Origin: Larix kaempferi
Taxonomy: Eukaryota > Streptophyta > Pinopsida > Pinales > Pinaceae
Direction of reading: 5' to 3'
Length of the DNA: 64,000 bases
Assembly (NCBI GenBank): GCA_027924585.1
Contig: BSBM01000763.1
Span: 1,629,001 to 1,693,000 of the forward strand
Shown in pieces: positions 47,256 to 59,049 of this stretch. The position numbers and the translations under genes are program-made. Positions within the stretch are counted from its first letter, which is position 1; each line of letters starts with the position of its first letter. The notes below the pieces were generated by a model. It saw only the letters and a program-made list of their open reading frames with translations, was not told the DNA's origin and ran no database searches.

Positions 47256-48420
47256 AGTGTGCTGTAAATTTAGTGGTGAAAGGTTTGGAGTTTTGATTCC
47301 TTGATCCTTTGTATAACCGGAGTTAGATGGATCTATACTGCTTGATTTGTGTTGAGTCATGTCAATTGAGTTAGATGGACTTATACTAGTTGATTTGTGT
47401 TGAGTCATGTCAATCCAGAATGTTTTTTTTCAACCTATGTATCTACATATTTTTCTTTTAGTTTGATGAAGTATTGATTCAGATTCTGTCTCCTACTGTG
47501 ATCTTAGTTTTTATTTATTTATAAGTTGCATGTCAAAGTCTGTGGTCCTGGCTCATTCGTTGACATGAAATTTAAACTACAAAGGTTCTGTTTGTAACTT
47601 TGAATTAGTCACAGTTATACTATTAACAGCATCTCTGTTTGTATGAATTAAAACTGTTGACAGGAATTATTTGTATGAATTTAATCGTTGCCTATTTTCT
47701 GATGTATTTGCCTAATTTTTGTTTTACTTGTCTTTTTAGATTTAGAGAATCCATGCATATATCCTCAAGCCTATTCCCTTGTTAATATAGCGAGGTTTGA
47801 TGAGAGAATCCATCGATAGGAAAACTAACAAACGGATTTTTTTTTTAAAGTTAAATACTACTTTAGCGGCAAATCGTTATGGAAATGGAATTGGAGAAAC
47901 TTGATAATAAGCTATTAAGAAAATTGAGAACATAGACCGAAATGCAATGACGGTTTGACTTCATATTTATTATTTCAAAGTTGGATGCTATCGTATCTTG
48001 ATAGGTGGGTTTTCCCACGATTATTTTTAAACCGTGGACATTACACGATTAACTGTTATGATGGAGATGACACTTGCGATTAATGCAACGATGGCAATGT
48101 GTTACTACATTGCATTACGCAGAGGTAAACAAATATTTCGAGTCATTACTAATTTAATGACATCGGAGAGTATAGATGGGTAAAATTGTCGACTTCAAAC
48201 GTAGTCGCGAAACGTGATGGATAAAATTGTCTATTTATTTGTCGCCGGTAATTTATGGCCACGTGGTTGATTGCATGTCTTCGAGCAATGCATAATGACA
48301 AATTTACAGAATGAATTGAGACCAATTGTTTTAAAAAATGCAAGTACTAGTAGTCCACAATTGTTCTCTTTATTATAATGCGATTCATTCCTATTAAAAT
48401 AACTGGATGATGTTATGGTT
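47256..48420. other. Noncoding stretch, little to report
   Basis: A duplicated block with GTTGAGTCATGTCAAT occurs at about 47350 and 47398. The remaining sequence is AT-rich with no supported gene. Confidence 0.45.
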
Positions 48421-49350
48421 TATAACATTATTGTCAATTTTTTTTCTTGAAATGACCAAGGATAATAATAATAAAATAAATCTATTTCTAAACAAAATGG
48501 ACTTGTTAATGAAATGGTTTATAATAAAGTTGATTTTAAAATAAAACTCCTGTTACAATGCACTTGGAAAGTATATGCTAGTTAAAGTAGCGAACATTAT
48601 TGTCACTTTTTTCCTTTCTTGAAATGACCAAGGATAATAACGATAAAATAACTATTTCTAAACAAAATGGACCTGTTAATAAAATGGTTTATAATGAAGC
48701 TGATCTTAAAATAAAACTTCTTTGTTACATTGTACTTGATTTATAATAAAATTGGAAAGCATATGCTAGTTAAAGAAACAGAATATGGGTTATTCTAAAT
48801 TTTATTTTTTAACAAAAAAAAGACCGTTCCTTGCTATTCATAGAATGAGTGAATATGGGTTATTCTAAATTTTATTTTTTAGCAAAAAAAAGACCGTTCC
48901 TTGCTATTCATAGAATGAGTTAAATGCTCTTGATTTATAATAAAATTGGAAAGCATATGCCAGTTAAAGTAACTGAATAGATGGGTTATTCTAAATTTAA
49001 TTTTTTAACAAGAAAAAAAATGGTTTATAATGAAGCTGATCTTAAAATAAAACTTCTTTGGTTTATAATGAAGCTGATCTTAAAATAAAACTTCTTTGTT
49101 ACATTGTACTTGATTTATAATAAAATTGGAAAGCATATGCTAGTTAAAGAAACAGAATATGGGTTATTCTAAATTTTATTTTTTAACAAAAAAAAGACCG
49201 TTCCTTGCTATTCATAGAATGAGTTAAATGCTCTTGATATATAATAAAATTGGAAAGCATATGCTAGTTAAGGTAACTGAATAGATGGGTTATTCTAAAT
49301 TTAATTTTTTAACAAGAAAAAAACCGTTGCTATTCATAGAATCAGTTAAA
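48421..49350. repeat. Complex AT-rich tandem repeat, main period about 374 bp
   Basis: The block starting TGGTTTATAATGAAGCTGAT occurs at 48685, as a 38-base fragment at 49021, and again at 49059. Each full copy runs through GGAAAGCATATGCTAGTTAA and ATGGGTTATTCTAAATTT to GACCGTTCCTTGCTATTCAT. A sub-block of about 80 bases is duplicated inside (about 48785-48920). An earlier diverged copy starts at about 48520, and an associated block, GAAATGACCAAGGATAATAA, occurs at 48450 and 48621. No coding content. It shows repeated unequal exchange or slippage at several scales. Confidence 0.85.
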
Positions 49351-49358
49351 GAGACAGG

Positions 49359-49858
49359 CTATACCTTCTTATTCTCTCTTCGATAGAAAACCTTCCTTCC
49401 TATGCAACAATCCGTGTAGCCTACGCAATTGTTTGAATCATTGCTGCGAAGATTGTATAAATCGATTCCTTCAATCATAACCTGCGTATTTTGAATGGGA
49501 GAATATTTTGAATGGGAGAATCTTTCATACGCTCCAAGGATGTGATGATAGCCAATTTCATTGTTGGAGATTTCAATTTTCTTGTAGTTAAGATTGGTTC
49601 CAGCGTTTGCTTCCAAATCTGCTTTGTGATTTAGATTTCTGATGATGTGGAATGCTCTAAATTGGATGAATGTGTTTGCAATTTGCTGAAGTCGTTGGAC
49701 AATTCTCTCTAACGGCAAATTGTTGAAATCTGTCTTCGAGTTGAGAGCTTTGATGATTACAAGAGAATTTCCAAACATCTGTTGTTTTTCGATCCTTTGT
49801 TCTTTGGCAATTTGACAGCCTTTTAGCAGCGCTAAGGCTTCAACTATGTTGTAATTGT
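49359..49858 (-). pseudogene. RNase H-like (RVT_3) domain remnant, LINE-type
   Basis: On the minus strand, an open frame reads NIVEALALLKGCQIAKEQRI, MFGNSLVIIKALNSKT, then FIQFRAFHIIRNLNHKADLEAN. This is the plant RVT_3 RNase H pattern: the EA-ALL helix, the GDSL-like strand with asparagine in place of the usual acidic residue, and the N-KAD-AN C-terminal motif. Such domains end plant LINE ORF2 proteins. The 5' part is absent because the sequence abuts a copia junction near 49860. A host RNase H-like gene fragment is a less likely alternative. Confidence 0.65.
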
Positions 49859-49882
49859 AATACTTTCCTAGTTAAGAGGGAG

Positions 49883-50476
49883 TGTTAATGTAATTGTAAT
49901 TTTGGAAGATATTCACTTGTATATTTTATATTGTATTTGTATTTTATTATTGTACTTCCAATGGAGATGTTTATTTCTCTGGTCGGGAAAGTCATTATTG
50001 TATTTGAGTTATGCAAAGTCATTGAGGTTAACCCTCCATTGTAAGTTGGGGCATTAGACCCCAAAGTTAAGTTGTAATTGGGTTATTAGATTCTCCTAGA
50101 GAAGTTGGTCCAGTCAGGTACAACAAGGGGCCGACCTAGTTGGGGTAAAGGTCAAGTGAAAGTTAAGGTATAAATAGAGAGGGTGCCTCTTTCATTTGTA
50201 TCATTCACTCACTCAATTTGCATTAGTGAGAGAGAGGAGGTCACATAAGTGGAGAAGAGAGAAGTTGCTGAAGACCATCTCTATATTTGGGTTTTACTTT
50301 TTTGCTATTGTATTGGTGCTCATTCCATCTCTTTTGAGGAAGTTGCGGGGTTTTTTCTTTAATGGTTTTCTCGAGGAAAATCTTTGTGTCCCTTGTCTCT
50401 TGTGTATATTGTTGTACATGTTAATCTCTCAAATAAGATCCTAGATAATATTGAATTAAATTGTGAAAATCTAACA
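49883..50476 (+). mobile_element. Copia F LTR with purine tract and primer-binding site
   Basis: This 594-bp LTR begins TGTTAATG and ends CTAACA. A promoter TATA (GGTATAAATAGAGAG) lies near 50167. Directly downstream is TGGTATCAGAGC (50477-50488), a perfect initiator methionine tRNA primer-binding site. Directly upstream, CTAGTTAAGAGGGAG (49868-49882) matches the 3' interior end and polypurine tract of copia B. The LTR therefore has both internal flanks. Confidence 0.88.
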
Positions 50477-51230
50477 TGGTATCAGAGCTAACTTGAGAAG
50501 AAGACACTATGTAGCTATGGAAGTTAGGGCTTCTTAATTTTTGGACTTCTCCAGATCATCAACAAAAAGAGGCTAGGCTCACTCGCATTTGGAGGGCACA
50601 TTTTTTTGTCGAAGCAGAAGTTGATTTTGAGCATGTTCACTTTTTGGCCTGTCAGTGGTGTCGAAAATTAGGGCTTTTCACATAAGTGGAATTTTGGTGT
50701 GCAATTAGCATAGGGAAATGCTCCTCCTGAAAATCAAAATTTAGAAGACCAAGATCAAAGTTTTTGAGTGGGTGAATTTTGGGAAAGTGAAACCCTAGTT
50801 TGACTTTGGACCAGAAAAAGCAAAAAATTGTAGATCTGAAATTTGCAAGTCAATTTTCAAGGGTGAATTTTTGGAATCTTCAGAAACCAAGTGTATTGGC
50901 ATATTGGCCTCATTCGAGCGCATCTTGTGAAAACATAAATCAATTTCGAAAATTTTCAATTTTTTGGCCCATCACTACTGCTAGAGGAAAACTAGGGCAT
51001 CAAATATTTTGGGTTTCTGTTCACTGACTTAGGGACGTGAGTACATGGACAACTCGTCTTGAGGAGGTGCATCTATTTGTCCAATCAGAAGTTCCAAATT
51101 CCAACTTTGGAAAATTAGGGTTTCTTTGACAAACCATAGGCCGACTAACACCAGATTTAGCCCTAGCCCGAGCATCTCAAATTGGTAACATTTAAATCTT
51201 TTGTTTTTTCATTTGAGGTTCTCATTAAAG

Positions 51231-52250
51231 ATGTCTTACAACACCAAGCTTGAGGATAAGATTTAGGGGCCGATAACTTCCAAGCATGGAAGTATAAGAT
51301 TTCACTAGTCCTTGAAAAAAATGAATTGGACACATGTAAATGAAGATGTTCCAATTCCAGAGGGTGATTAGGCTAAAGCTTTACACAAGAAGAATTTGGT
51401 TAAGGCCAAAAGAATCATTGTTGATTCCATTAAGGATCACCTCATCCCCTATATGTGTCTTTTTTAAAGACCCCTAAAAAGATGTTTGATTCTTTGACCA
51501 AGCTATTTGAAGGGAAGAATAAAAATCGAAATATGACCTTGCGAAACCAGTTGAAGAATGTGAAGATACAAAATGCAGAGACCATGTATCAGAGACCAGT
51601 TTCCCAAGTCAAGGAGCAACTTGAAACCATGGGAGAAAATGTAGAAAATGGAGAAATTGTGATGACCACCTTGAATGGTCTCCCTAGAACATGGGATATC
51701 CCCATTCGAGGAATTTGTGCTAGAAAGAAGTTAATCACATTGAGTAGGTTATGGGAGGAATGCTCACAAGAAGAAGCTCGACTTGTAGCTCGAGAAGAGA
51801 AGATGGGTAATGAAGACCAGGCTCTCACAACACACATTAAGAAAAATAACACCAAGAGGGAGCATCCCCATCACAAGAAGGAAAGACATCCCCACCATTA
51901 CCAAAGAGAGAATTTCAAGAGAGATCCATCTTACATTTGATGCTATACTTGTGATGAGAGGGGACACTATTCCAAAGATTGCCCTGAGAACAAAAGTAGC
52001 TCCCACAAGAAGTACAACAAGAAAATACATCATGCTTGCATTGGCGAGGATGATGAATTTACAAGGAAGAGAACCAAAAAAGACAGTGAAGATTCTTCAA
52101 GTGAGGAAGAATATGTATTGTAATGAAGGTAACTAGTTACATGGGTTCATTTTGAAGGTTTTGCCTCATAAGGTGAAGTTAGAGATGACTTTCAGTATTA
52201 CATGAAAGAAGTAGAAGAGTTGGACTTCGAAAAACAAATAAAGATCAATA
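51231..52250 (+). pseudogene. Copia F Gag (UBN2-type) with zinc knuckle
   Basis: The start at ATG 51231 (MSYNTKLEDK) matches the copia E Gag start. A stop and frameshift follow. The long frame 51455-51940 reads FLKTPKKMFDSLTKLFEGKN, MTLRNQLKNVK, VKEQLETMGENVENGEI and LNGLPRTWD, all typical of UBN2 Gag. A TGA at 51938-51940 comes immediately before a well-kept CCHC knuckle (CYTCDERGHYSKDC, 51941-51982). An acidic and serine-rich tail (KKDSEDSSSEEEY) ends the recognisable part. The protein packages element RNA into particles. Confidence 0.85.
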
Positions 52251-52289
52251 ATCTATGAAAGAACCTTTCATCCATTTTTAACATTGGTA

Positions 52290-52410
52290 AAGGAAGCAAA
52301 GATCAAGAGGGAGAACACTCCAGTGGTTCTGCAAGGAAGCAAAGATCAAGAGGGAGCACACTCCAGTAGTTCCTGCAAGGAAACAAAGATTGAGAGGGAG
52401 TCCACCCAAC
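52290..52410 (+). repeat. Three tandem repeats of about 50 bp in copia F linker
   Basis: GGAAGCAAAGATCAAGAGGG with CACTCCAGTRGTTCTGCAAG occurs two to three times, the last diverged. The same repeats occur on the minus strand of copia B near 10920-11085. They mark the same linker position in both elements. Confidence 0.8.
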
Positions 52411-52422
52411 AACCAAACAAAG

Positions 52423-52850
52423 ATAAGTATTTGAATTGTCATTTCTTATATTTTATTTAAATGATATTGTTCAATAATGTACATACTTGTGTTCTTAGAT
52501 TTAGAATGTGTATTATGCATGCTAGAAAAGTTGCATTAATGAATAAGATACTACTAATATGCAAATAATGGGTAAGTAGCCTATATGGTGCTGTACAACA
52601 TTCCATTGCTACTTATCTAAAATGAAACCTCTTTGCTAACAAGTTTGGAGTAGTGCACACTCTTAACAATGTTCTGGTAGAGATGGAAGGCATCTAGGAA
52701 GTTATCGTATGAATAAGAGATATAGACGAATGTTTTGTTGAATCATTGGCTAAGATAGTTGCATGACTGTGTGACTTATGTCTTTATGCATAAGAATTTG
52801 TTTTGACAATTATGAAATGTTTTTAATCACGCAACTAAATTGACTTGTAG
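52423..52850 (+). other. Intron-like segment in copia F
   Basis: Homologous to 9011-9412 in reverse. It begins at AAAG then ATAAGTATTTG and ends TTGACTTGTAG before GAAAGATCG, with a TTTTTAATCAC branch-site-like stretch about 25 bases upstream of the end. It is rich in stops. The same borders in two separate element copies suggest an ancestral intron or old insertion. Confidence 0.4.
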
Positions 52851-52934
52851 GAAAGATCGTGTACTACAAGAGAGAATTGTTTCAAAGAACAAGTGATGAT
52901 GATTCAGCTATAACATTCAAGTGACGATGATTCG

Positions 52935-54695
52935 AGCTTGATCAACATACATTTTTCTTTTCGGATTTTGCTAGAATGGATAACTTCCTATATGAGAATG
53001 ATGTTGAGGATTTGTTTCCCTTCTAAGAAGTCTCCTTGGTTGTCTGAGATGATTTTGTTGAGCAAAGGCTTCATTCTATTCGCCAACATCTTGGATATAA
53101 TCTTGTTTGATGAGTTGCATAATGTAATTGGTCTGAATTTGCTGAAGAAATTGGGATTGGACTTTTTTGGGATAAAAGCCAAGAAGTGGAGTTGGTACAA
53201 CCTTCGATCTTTTCTTTAGAATGGAAATTCTTGACCATTCTCATATAATCTTTTTTAATATACTGCCAGGATGCGTTATAAAAGTGTATTGAGTAGCCGT
53301 TCGGTCTAGGTGCTTTGTCAGATTCAAAGGTTTGGATGGTGTTGAAAACTTCTTGCTTAGTGAAGGGCCTATGAAGATCTGCATTGTCCTAAGGCTTAAT
53401 GCTCATTGGGATGTGCTTAAGGAGAATTAACACTCCTTCCTTAGCGTTGTCGACCTCTGTGTAAATATTTGAGAAATGGTTATGCTCTGCGCTTTTAATA
53501 TTTGCTTGTCCCTTGACAGTCGAGCCATCATCCAATTTAATTTCTGAGATGTAGTTGATAGAGTTCCTGACATCGAATTGTTTGTGGAAGTAAGAGGTGT
53601 TCCTATTGTTGGCTTTGAGACAAGTGCTTCGAATTTCAATCTCCAGTATTCTTCCTCTTTACGGAAGGCTTGGTAGGCCTTGATCTGATGCGTGACCTCT
53701 TTGTGTAGCGTGGTGTTTTCGATTGGATGATCACACATTGAATTTTGGAGTTGTTTTAAATCATATACAACTTTCTTTATGGGATTAGAAGGTGGAGGGT
53801 AGTTAGATTTGGCCCATTCCTTTAGTGTGTTTTTGGTTATGATAAGTTTCTGTTCCCAAACATATCTTGGGGATCCTGAGATGGGAGTTCTCTAGGATTT
53901 GTCTAGTGTGTCTCAGAAGCTTGTGTGATCTAGCCATTGGGGGCTGAACCTGAATGGAATTGGATTGAGATATTCATTTTCCTGAAATTAGAGTTGGACT
54001 GGCTTGTGGTCTGAGGCTAAGTTTACCATAACATTTGAGATGATCGTTTGTCCATCGGTGAAAAGACTGCTTTGGATGAGAAATATGTCTAACTGGGCCA
54101 TTATGTTTCCTTTGCCTAATCGCTTGTTGGACCAAGTAAAAATTTTCCCTTCTTGGGTTTGATGTGAAGCAGGTCCCATCTCTGGATAAGGGATTATACC
54201 TGAGATATGAAGATATCCTTTCCAGTGAGCTCTCCCTTTTTTTCGGTTGTGGAGGGGGTGATGTTCATGTCGCCAACTAGAATGATATTTTGTGGAACAT
54301 ATGCATCTAGAAAATCTTCTAGGAGTTTCCAACAAATTTTTTTTTTTCTTCAGAGTATAGGTTAGGAACATATAGATTGAAGAGAGAGATTTGTTTGTTG
54401 CTTTGTATGTGAATGATCTCTGTGTAGATCCAATGTTGCGTGGCGAAGGAGCTATGTAATTGGAATTTGTCTGAAGACCATAAGGTTGCAAGGCTGTCGG
54501 AGGCCCCTCTAGTGCTGACAATTGAACCTGTATTTTTCTTCCATTTTTCCTTTCCAACAGCTAGGACAAACTTTTCATCGAGTTTGGTCTCTTGGAGCAG
54601 AAGGATATTTGGCATGTCAATTTGTTGGAGATCTTTTATCGCTTCAAGTTTGTTGGGCTGCCCAGACCTCTATAGTTTCAAGAGACCGACTTCAT
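52935..54695 (-). pseudogene. LINE G ORF2 remnant: endonuclease and partial reverse transcriptase
   Basis: The ORF2 start codon is at 54693-54695 (minus), overlapping the ORF1 stop by one base. The endonuclease start (MKSVS, a stop where W is expected, then NYRGLG) leads to MPNILLLQETKLDEKFV with the catalytic QET, then LFNLYVPN. A frameshift follows. LDIFLIQSSLF and NLASDHKPVQL (the SDH triad near 53990) end the domain. After a linker (about 53427-53740), the RT start reads LAFIPKKSNPNFFSKFRPIT, LCNSSNKIISKMLANRMK and ISDNQGDFLEGKQI, then stops at about 52,935. The catalytic FADD part is missing, so the element is truncated and dead. Confidence 0.88.
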
Positions 54696-55980
54696 CATTT
54701 AGTATTTAAGGTAGAGGAGGGCCCTCCCCTTGCTGAATCTCCCATTTTCTTCCTTGTTATTATGGATCTGGTATTCCTGCTGAAGGCCATATCTATTGTA
54801 GCTTGAGATCCTTGGATTTTCTCACGCTCCCCTTCTTCTTCCCTTAGGTCTTTGGTCGTTTTTTGTCGTAACTTTTTGGATGATCTGTCGGTAAGTTCTT
54901 TTGAAGATACAGGGGAGATCATAGGTTTGGCTTTTGTAATTTCTGCATAGGAGAGAGTGTATTTGTTCGAGTTAGGTCTTTTGGGGGGGTATTTTGGGGT
55001 TGGAAGTCTTTCGGATCTTCTTGGATTTGAGGTGCTTCCTGATATTCCTGATGTTCATGGATTTGTCCTTCTTTTGGGGCTTCAGGGGTTTCTTGGGTTT
55101 CTGGTATTTCTCGGGCTTTGAATCTTTTCATGTTGTTAGTAGCCATAGGATTTTGATGTTGATGGTCTGCTTTCCTCGTACTTTGACCTTTTGATTGGAT
55201 TTTTGTTTCCAATTTGGTGTTTTTTTGAATGATTGTTCATTGTTCTTTTTTTCCCTCCTGCCTTCGGATCTGCGGGCTTCTTCTTGCACAATCAAGCAAA
55301 ATTCCCATATTCATGGCAAGACCTGCATTTAAAAGAGATTTGTTCGTAATCTAACTCTTGAATGTGAGACCAATCTACCATAGTGAGGTTTATTGCTTCT
55401 GGGAGGCCATGTTCCAGATCTACTTCCACGTAGATTCTCGCACATGAATATTGGCCTTTTCGATATGCTTTATCAATGTATTTTTCGAGGGTATGTCCGA
55501 TGGCTTCTAGTGATTCTAAGTTCCAACAATGGAGAGGTAGGTGCAGAAGTCTCACCCAGACCGGGACATCAGATGGGATATCTTGGGATGGGTCAGAATT
55601 TGGGTTCCATTTGTTCATGTAAAGCCCTTGTGGTCCCATGAAGTATGACCCATTCTTGAATATTAACTCCTGGTCTTGTTTGCTTTCGAAGACGAATGCA
55701 AAGAAACCCTTTTCCAGAAAATAAGATTTTACATCTTTCGATATCAGGGGTCTCCAATTTTTCTGCACCCATGTTTTAGTGGTTTTCGGAGAAGGCCATA
55801 GACTTGTGAATTGACTGTTCAGTCTTTGTTCCGACAAGCTGAGAGCTGTCTTGCAAGGTTGCTCTATCGGCAATGCAACAGTGGGTATCTCGTCGATTTT
55901 TTTCACGAACTTCTGTTGAAAAGCGGTGAGGGTCTTCTTTCCTTGGGCTCCTATGAGCTTCAAGAATTCAGGCATATCAA
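54695..55980 (-). pseudogene. LINE G ORF1 remnant (DUF4283, zinc knuckle)
   Basis: The minus-strand start at 55975 (MPEFLKLIGAQGKKTLTAFQ) leads into a DUF4283 domain: EKGFFAFVFESKQDQELIF, PQGLYMNKWNPNSDPSQDIP, VWVRLLHLPLHCWNLESLEA and YSCARIYVEVDLEHGLPEAI. The CCHC knuckle is FKCRSCHEYGNF, with asparagine for the usual histidine, followed by a frameshift. The downstream Gln/Pro/Glu-rich part (about 54919-55212) and a final lysine-rich stretch end at TGA 54695-54697. The protein would coat LINE RNA. It is clearly the same family as LINE H at 59-64 kb. Confidence 0.88.
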
Positions 55981-56059
55981 AAGGGAGGGGGGGCCCTCTG
56001 CTCTCGAGGCCATTGGGCGAGGCTCGGGGGCCGAGCCTTAGTCACAGGATTGCAGCGTT

Positions 56060-57096
56060 GGAGAGGCCCAGGCTCACGCAGGGATGCACTGATGTTTGCT
56101 CAGGTTTTTTCTTCTCGGCGTCGGGGAGGCCCTGGATGGGCTCTTGCAGGAGGCTCACGCAGGGGTTGAGCTCGTTGATACAACTCAAATCAATCATGTC
56201 CTCGAGAAAGTTCAAGGGTGAATCAACCATGTGTCACAACTTGAGCCTTACATTCATGGCCACTTTGTATATCCTTAATTTTGCTAAGTCAACAAAGAAT
56301 CCCATCCAACATGATCGCACCAGGCTTACTATACCCACCATGATTCTTTCTAACATTCCCAATTTTGAAGGTAGGGTTGGGACAACCACTCTAATCACAT
56401 CATGATACATTATATTAATTGATGACAACCACTCGAAATGATAATTTTAGCTATAAAAATTTCAAAATTTGCCTTGAGACATTGAAAACAACCTTCAAAT
56501 AAAAAAGGGGAGCTATTTGCAACAACATTTTTTACTCAAAATGAGAAATCTAGATATAAGAGTTCATATTTTTTTGCATCAAAACACTAAAACAATCATA
56601 GAGTAAAAAAGTGGATCTATTTGAAACAATGTTTTTTTTTCCAATGTTAAAATTACAATTTTTTTGAAACCTTAACTAGCGCCATTGTACTCAAATTTTA
56701 AATTAAGCCTTGAATCGAGAATTGGTCCTCTCGGAATCACTTGGTGTCACAACGATTGAAATCCTAAATAAATGTCCAAATTGAAAAGTGGTCTTATCAA
56801 TAGCATCATTGTTCATTCCAAGGTTTAATAGAAAGTGTTGTTGCACTGGAAATGCTAAATCAACTTCCGAATTGAAAATGTTTCTAATAATCCATTAGTT
56901 ACAATTTTGAGCATTTCAAAACCATGGTTTGAAAAAATAGTCATTTTAAAAATGAAAAAATAAAGAAATTTGAAAAAAATAAAATTTTAGAAAAAAAATT
57001 ACTACAATGAGTTACCCATACCTCTACCAAATCAACCATGTACCTCTGCTCTTCTTGGAAACCCTTTTTATGAAAACATATTTATGACATCAGGGG
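56060..57096. other. Spacer between LINE G and gypsy remnant
   Basis: The first 200 bases upstream of LINE G are GC-rich (GAGGCTCACGCAGG repeated at 56068 and 56148) and may be its 5' UTR. The rest (about 56400-57000) is AT-rich with A and T homopolymers and no coding signal. Confidence 0.45.
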
Positions 57097-58018
57097 ATGC
57101 CAATTTTCATATCCATTTTCAACAATATGGTATCCCATCCAAACTTTTCGCTTTTGATAAAGAAAAAGAACCCACCCATGGTAGATGGATCACTTCATCT
57201 TTCGCAACCTAATGTCTATCCCACCTTGAAGCTACCGAAAATGATTTTGCATTATATGACTCGTAACCTAAATGTAGGAGCTTCCCACAATTATGGTGTT
57301 TTGGATGATTTGGCATACATCCCTACCGCCATGTCCATCTTATAAGTATTACATCATTTCCTATTGTAACACAAATATTTATTGTTTGCATTAGGCATAG
57401 TTGATTCTTCTAATGCTTACTTGATTACTTTTGATCTCGATAGGGTAGACACATGTCTCCTTTTTTAGTTGCATTTTAGGTTCTTGTTATCATTAAGAAT
57501 TTGATTATTCACCATTCTGTCATTGAATATCGATAGAGTAGACACACGTCTCCCTTAAGATGCATTTTATGTTATTGTTACCGTTAAGAATTTGATAATT
57601 CACCATTGTATCATAGACAAAGGGGCCTCTACATGTGTTATGTCTAATGATATTTGGAAGGAGTTAGGTTCTCTAGAATTGATTTGGTTATTCATGGGTC
57701 TATACATGTATGAATTTCATCCTTTCCACCTACAAGAAATCTTGCAAAATGTTCCCATTGAACTCTTTGGCAAAACTATCTTGATTGACATTGAAGTTGT
57801 AGATGCTTAGTTAGATTACCACATCATTGGTGGCAGTTACATGTATGCTATGAAATCTATTGCTTTTACCATTTTTAATCTCATGATGTTCTCTCATAAT
57901 GAAAAATTCATAACATTGTATCAACTCACTTATCATGACCCCAAGTTGATTATTAATCCTAGAGTCAACCTATCCCTTCCTCAACGACAAGTCAATTGTG
58001 GGTGGGAGCATTGATGTG
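57097..58018 (+). pseudogene. Ty3/gypsy Gag end and aspartic protease remnant
   Basis: The first open stretch ends HNYGVLDDLAYIPTAMSIL, which resembles the segment just upstream of protease in many plant gypsy elements. After stops comes LIIHHCIIDKGASTCVMSND, the retropepsin active site with DKG where DSG is required, then ELFGKTILIDIEVVDA, a stop, and LDYHIIGGSYMYAMKSIAFT. A 93-bp tandem duplication (TAGGGTAGACACATGTCTCC near 57440 and 57533) lies just upstream of the active site. The protease would process the polyprotein. The mutated triad and stops make it inactive. Confidence 0.78.
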
Positions 58019-58560
58019 TAAAATTTCGTTCCATTTTCCTACCCTAGGAATAGTTGGAACCCCTATAATGGTCACTATAAATATCCCAATGCTTATGTTA
58101 GGTATCGATCTATTACATTTCCTTTTCGATCAGATCATTTTCTTTGGAACAATCCCTAAGAGTCATGCAATATCCCTACTAGATGTGCCTCAACCAACTC
58201 ATCATATTCCTTTTCCCTAGTGAGATTTGATATTCCTAAAGTTTCTACACCCATTTTCAAATCTAATGAAAAAATTCTCGAAGCTTTGATTAATCTTGTG
58301 TGCCCATGGGATGACAATCACCATTGTGTGGATACCTTAACATCGACAACATATTTTGAGCCTCAACTAACTCATCATAGAGTCCTGTAATATTCGTACT
58401 AGATGTGCCTAGGGATATCATGCAATATCTTTATTGAGGTGATGGTGAAAAGACAACTGACATAGCTTCTGACCATACAAGAAAATGACTTTTGACAACT
58501 AACATGAATATCACAACCTCCATGCTTCAATAACTGCATGAAGTGACTTTTCCCACCAAT
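58019..58560. other. Degraded spacer in gypsy remnant
   Basis: Continues the plus-strand gypsy sequence with frameshifts (PTHHIPFP and similar fragments at 58190). No reliable domain. Phrases repeat loosely, for example ACTAGATGTGCCT at 58179 and 58398. Confidence 0.4.
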
Positions 58561-58561
58561 T

Positions 58562-58807
58562 TCACACATGGTTCAAATTAAATATAGCCACTTTTGCTTT
58601 CATATTTCCTGAGTAGTTTTGAACTTGGAAATACTTCCTCATCCCAATAAGCCAAGCCTTAACTTCTTGATTGGATTTTATTTCACCATCAAAAGTAGGA
58701 GGTTTGGCCTTTCTAAATTCTTTATGTAAGTTGTTCTTGGAAGACCTCTTCCTCTTCCTATGAGATGAAGAGATTGATCCTTTAGTGGAAAGAGTTAGAT
58801 GACTCAC
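58562..58807 (-). pseudogene. Ty3/gypsy Gag remnant, opposite strand
   Basis: The minus-strand reading FRKAKPPTFDGEIKSNQEVK, AWLIGMRKYFQVQNYSGNMK, AKVAIFNL is a typical retrotransposon Gag core of plant gypsy elements. It is opposite in orientation to the protease remnant at 57.6 kb. Either an inversion or a second element is involved. Confidence 0.8.
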
Positions 58808-59049
58808 TGAAAGAGATTTATGGACTACATGTCATTTCTCTAGAAAATATTCTTGAACTATGGGGCCTCTTGTGAGAATGCCTCCTTGAGCTATTCCCAC
58901 TCTTTTTCTGATTTTTAGAGTGATGTCCAGAGTTAATCTTCTTTTGTATGTCTGTTAAACTTTGAATCATAGCTGCATTTAGCCGATTGTATTATTCTTG
59001 AGTTCTAATAAGCCTTTTATTGTCTACTCTACAACTTTATAGTTCCACC

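Larger units (their letters stand above)
50477..52930 (+). mobile_element. Copia F interior, truncated by a LINE
   Basis: The leader, Gag, linker repeats and intron-like segment of a copia element related to B and E run to about 52,900. There the sequence passes into the minus-strand LINE G. The RT, RNase H and 3' LTR are missing. No protease or integrase core is present between Gag and the linker. Confidence 0.8.
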
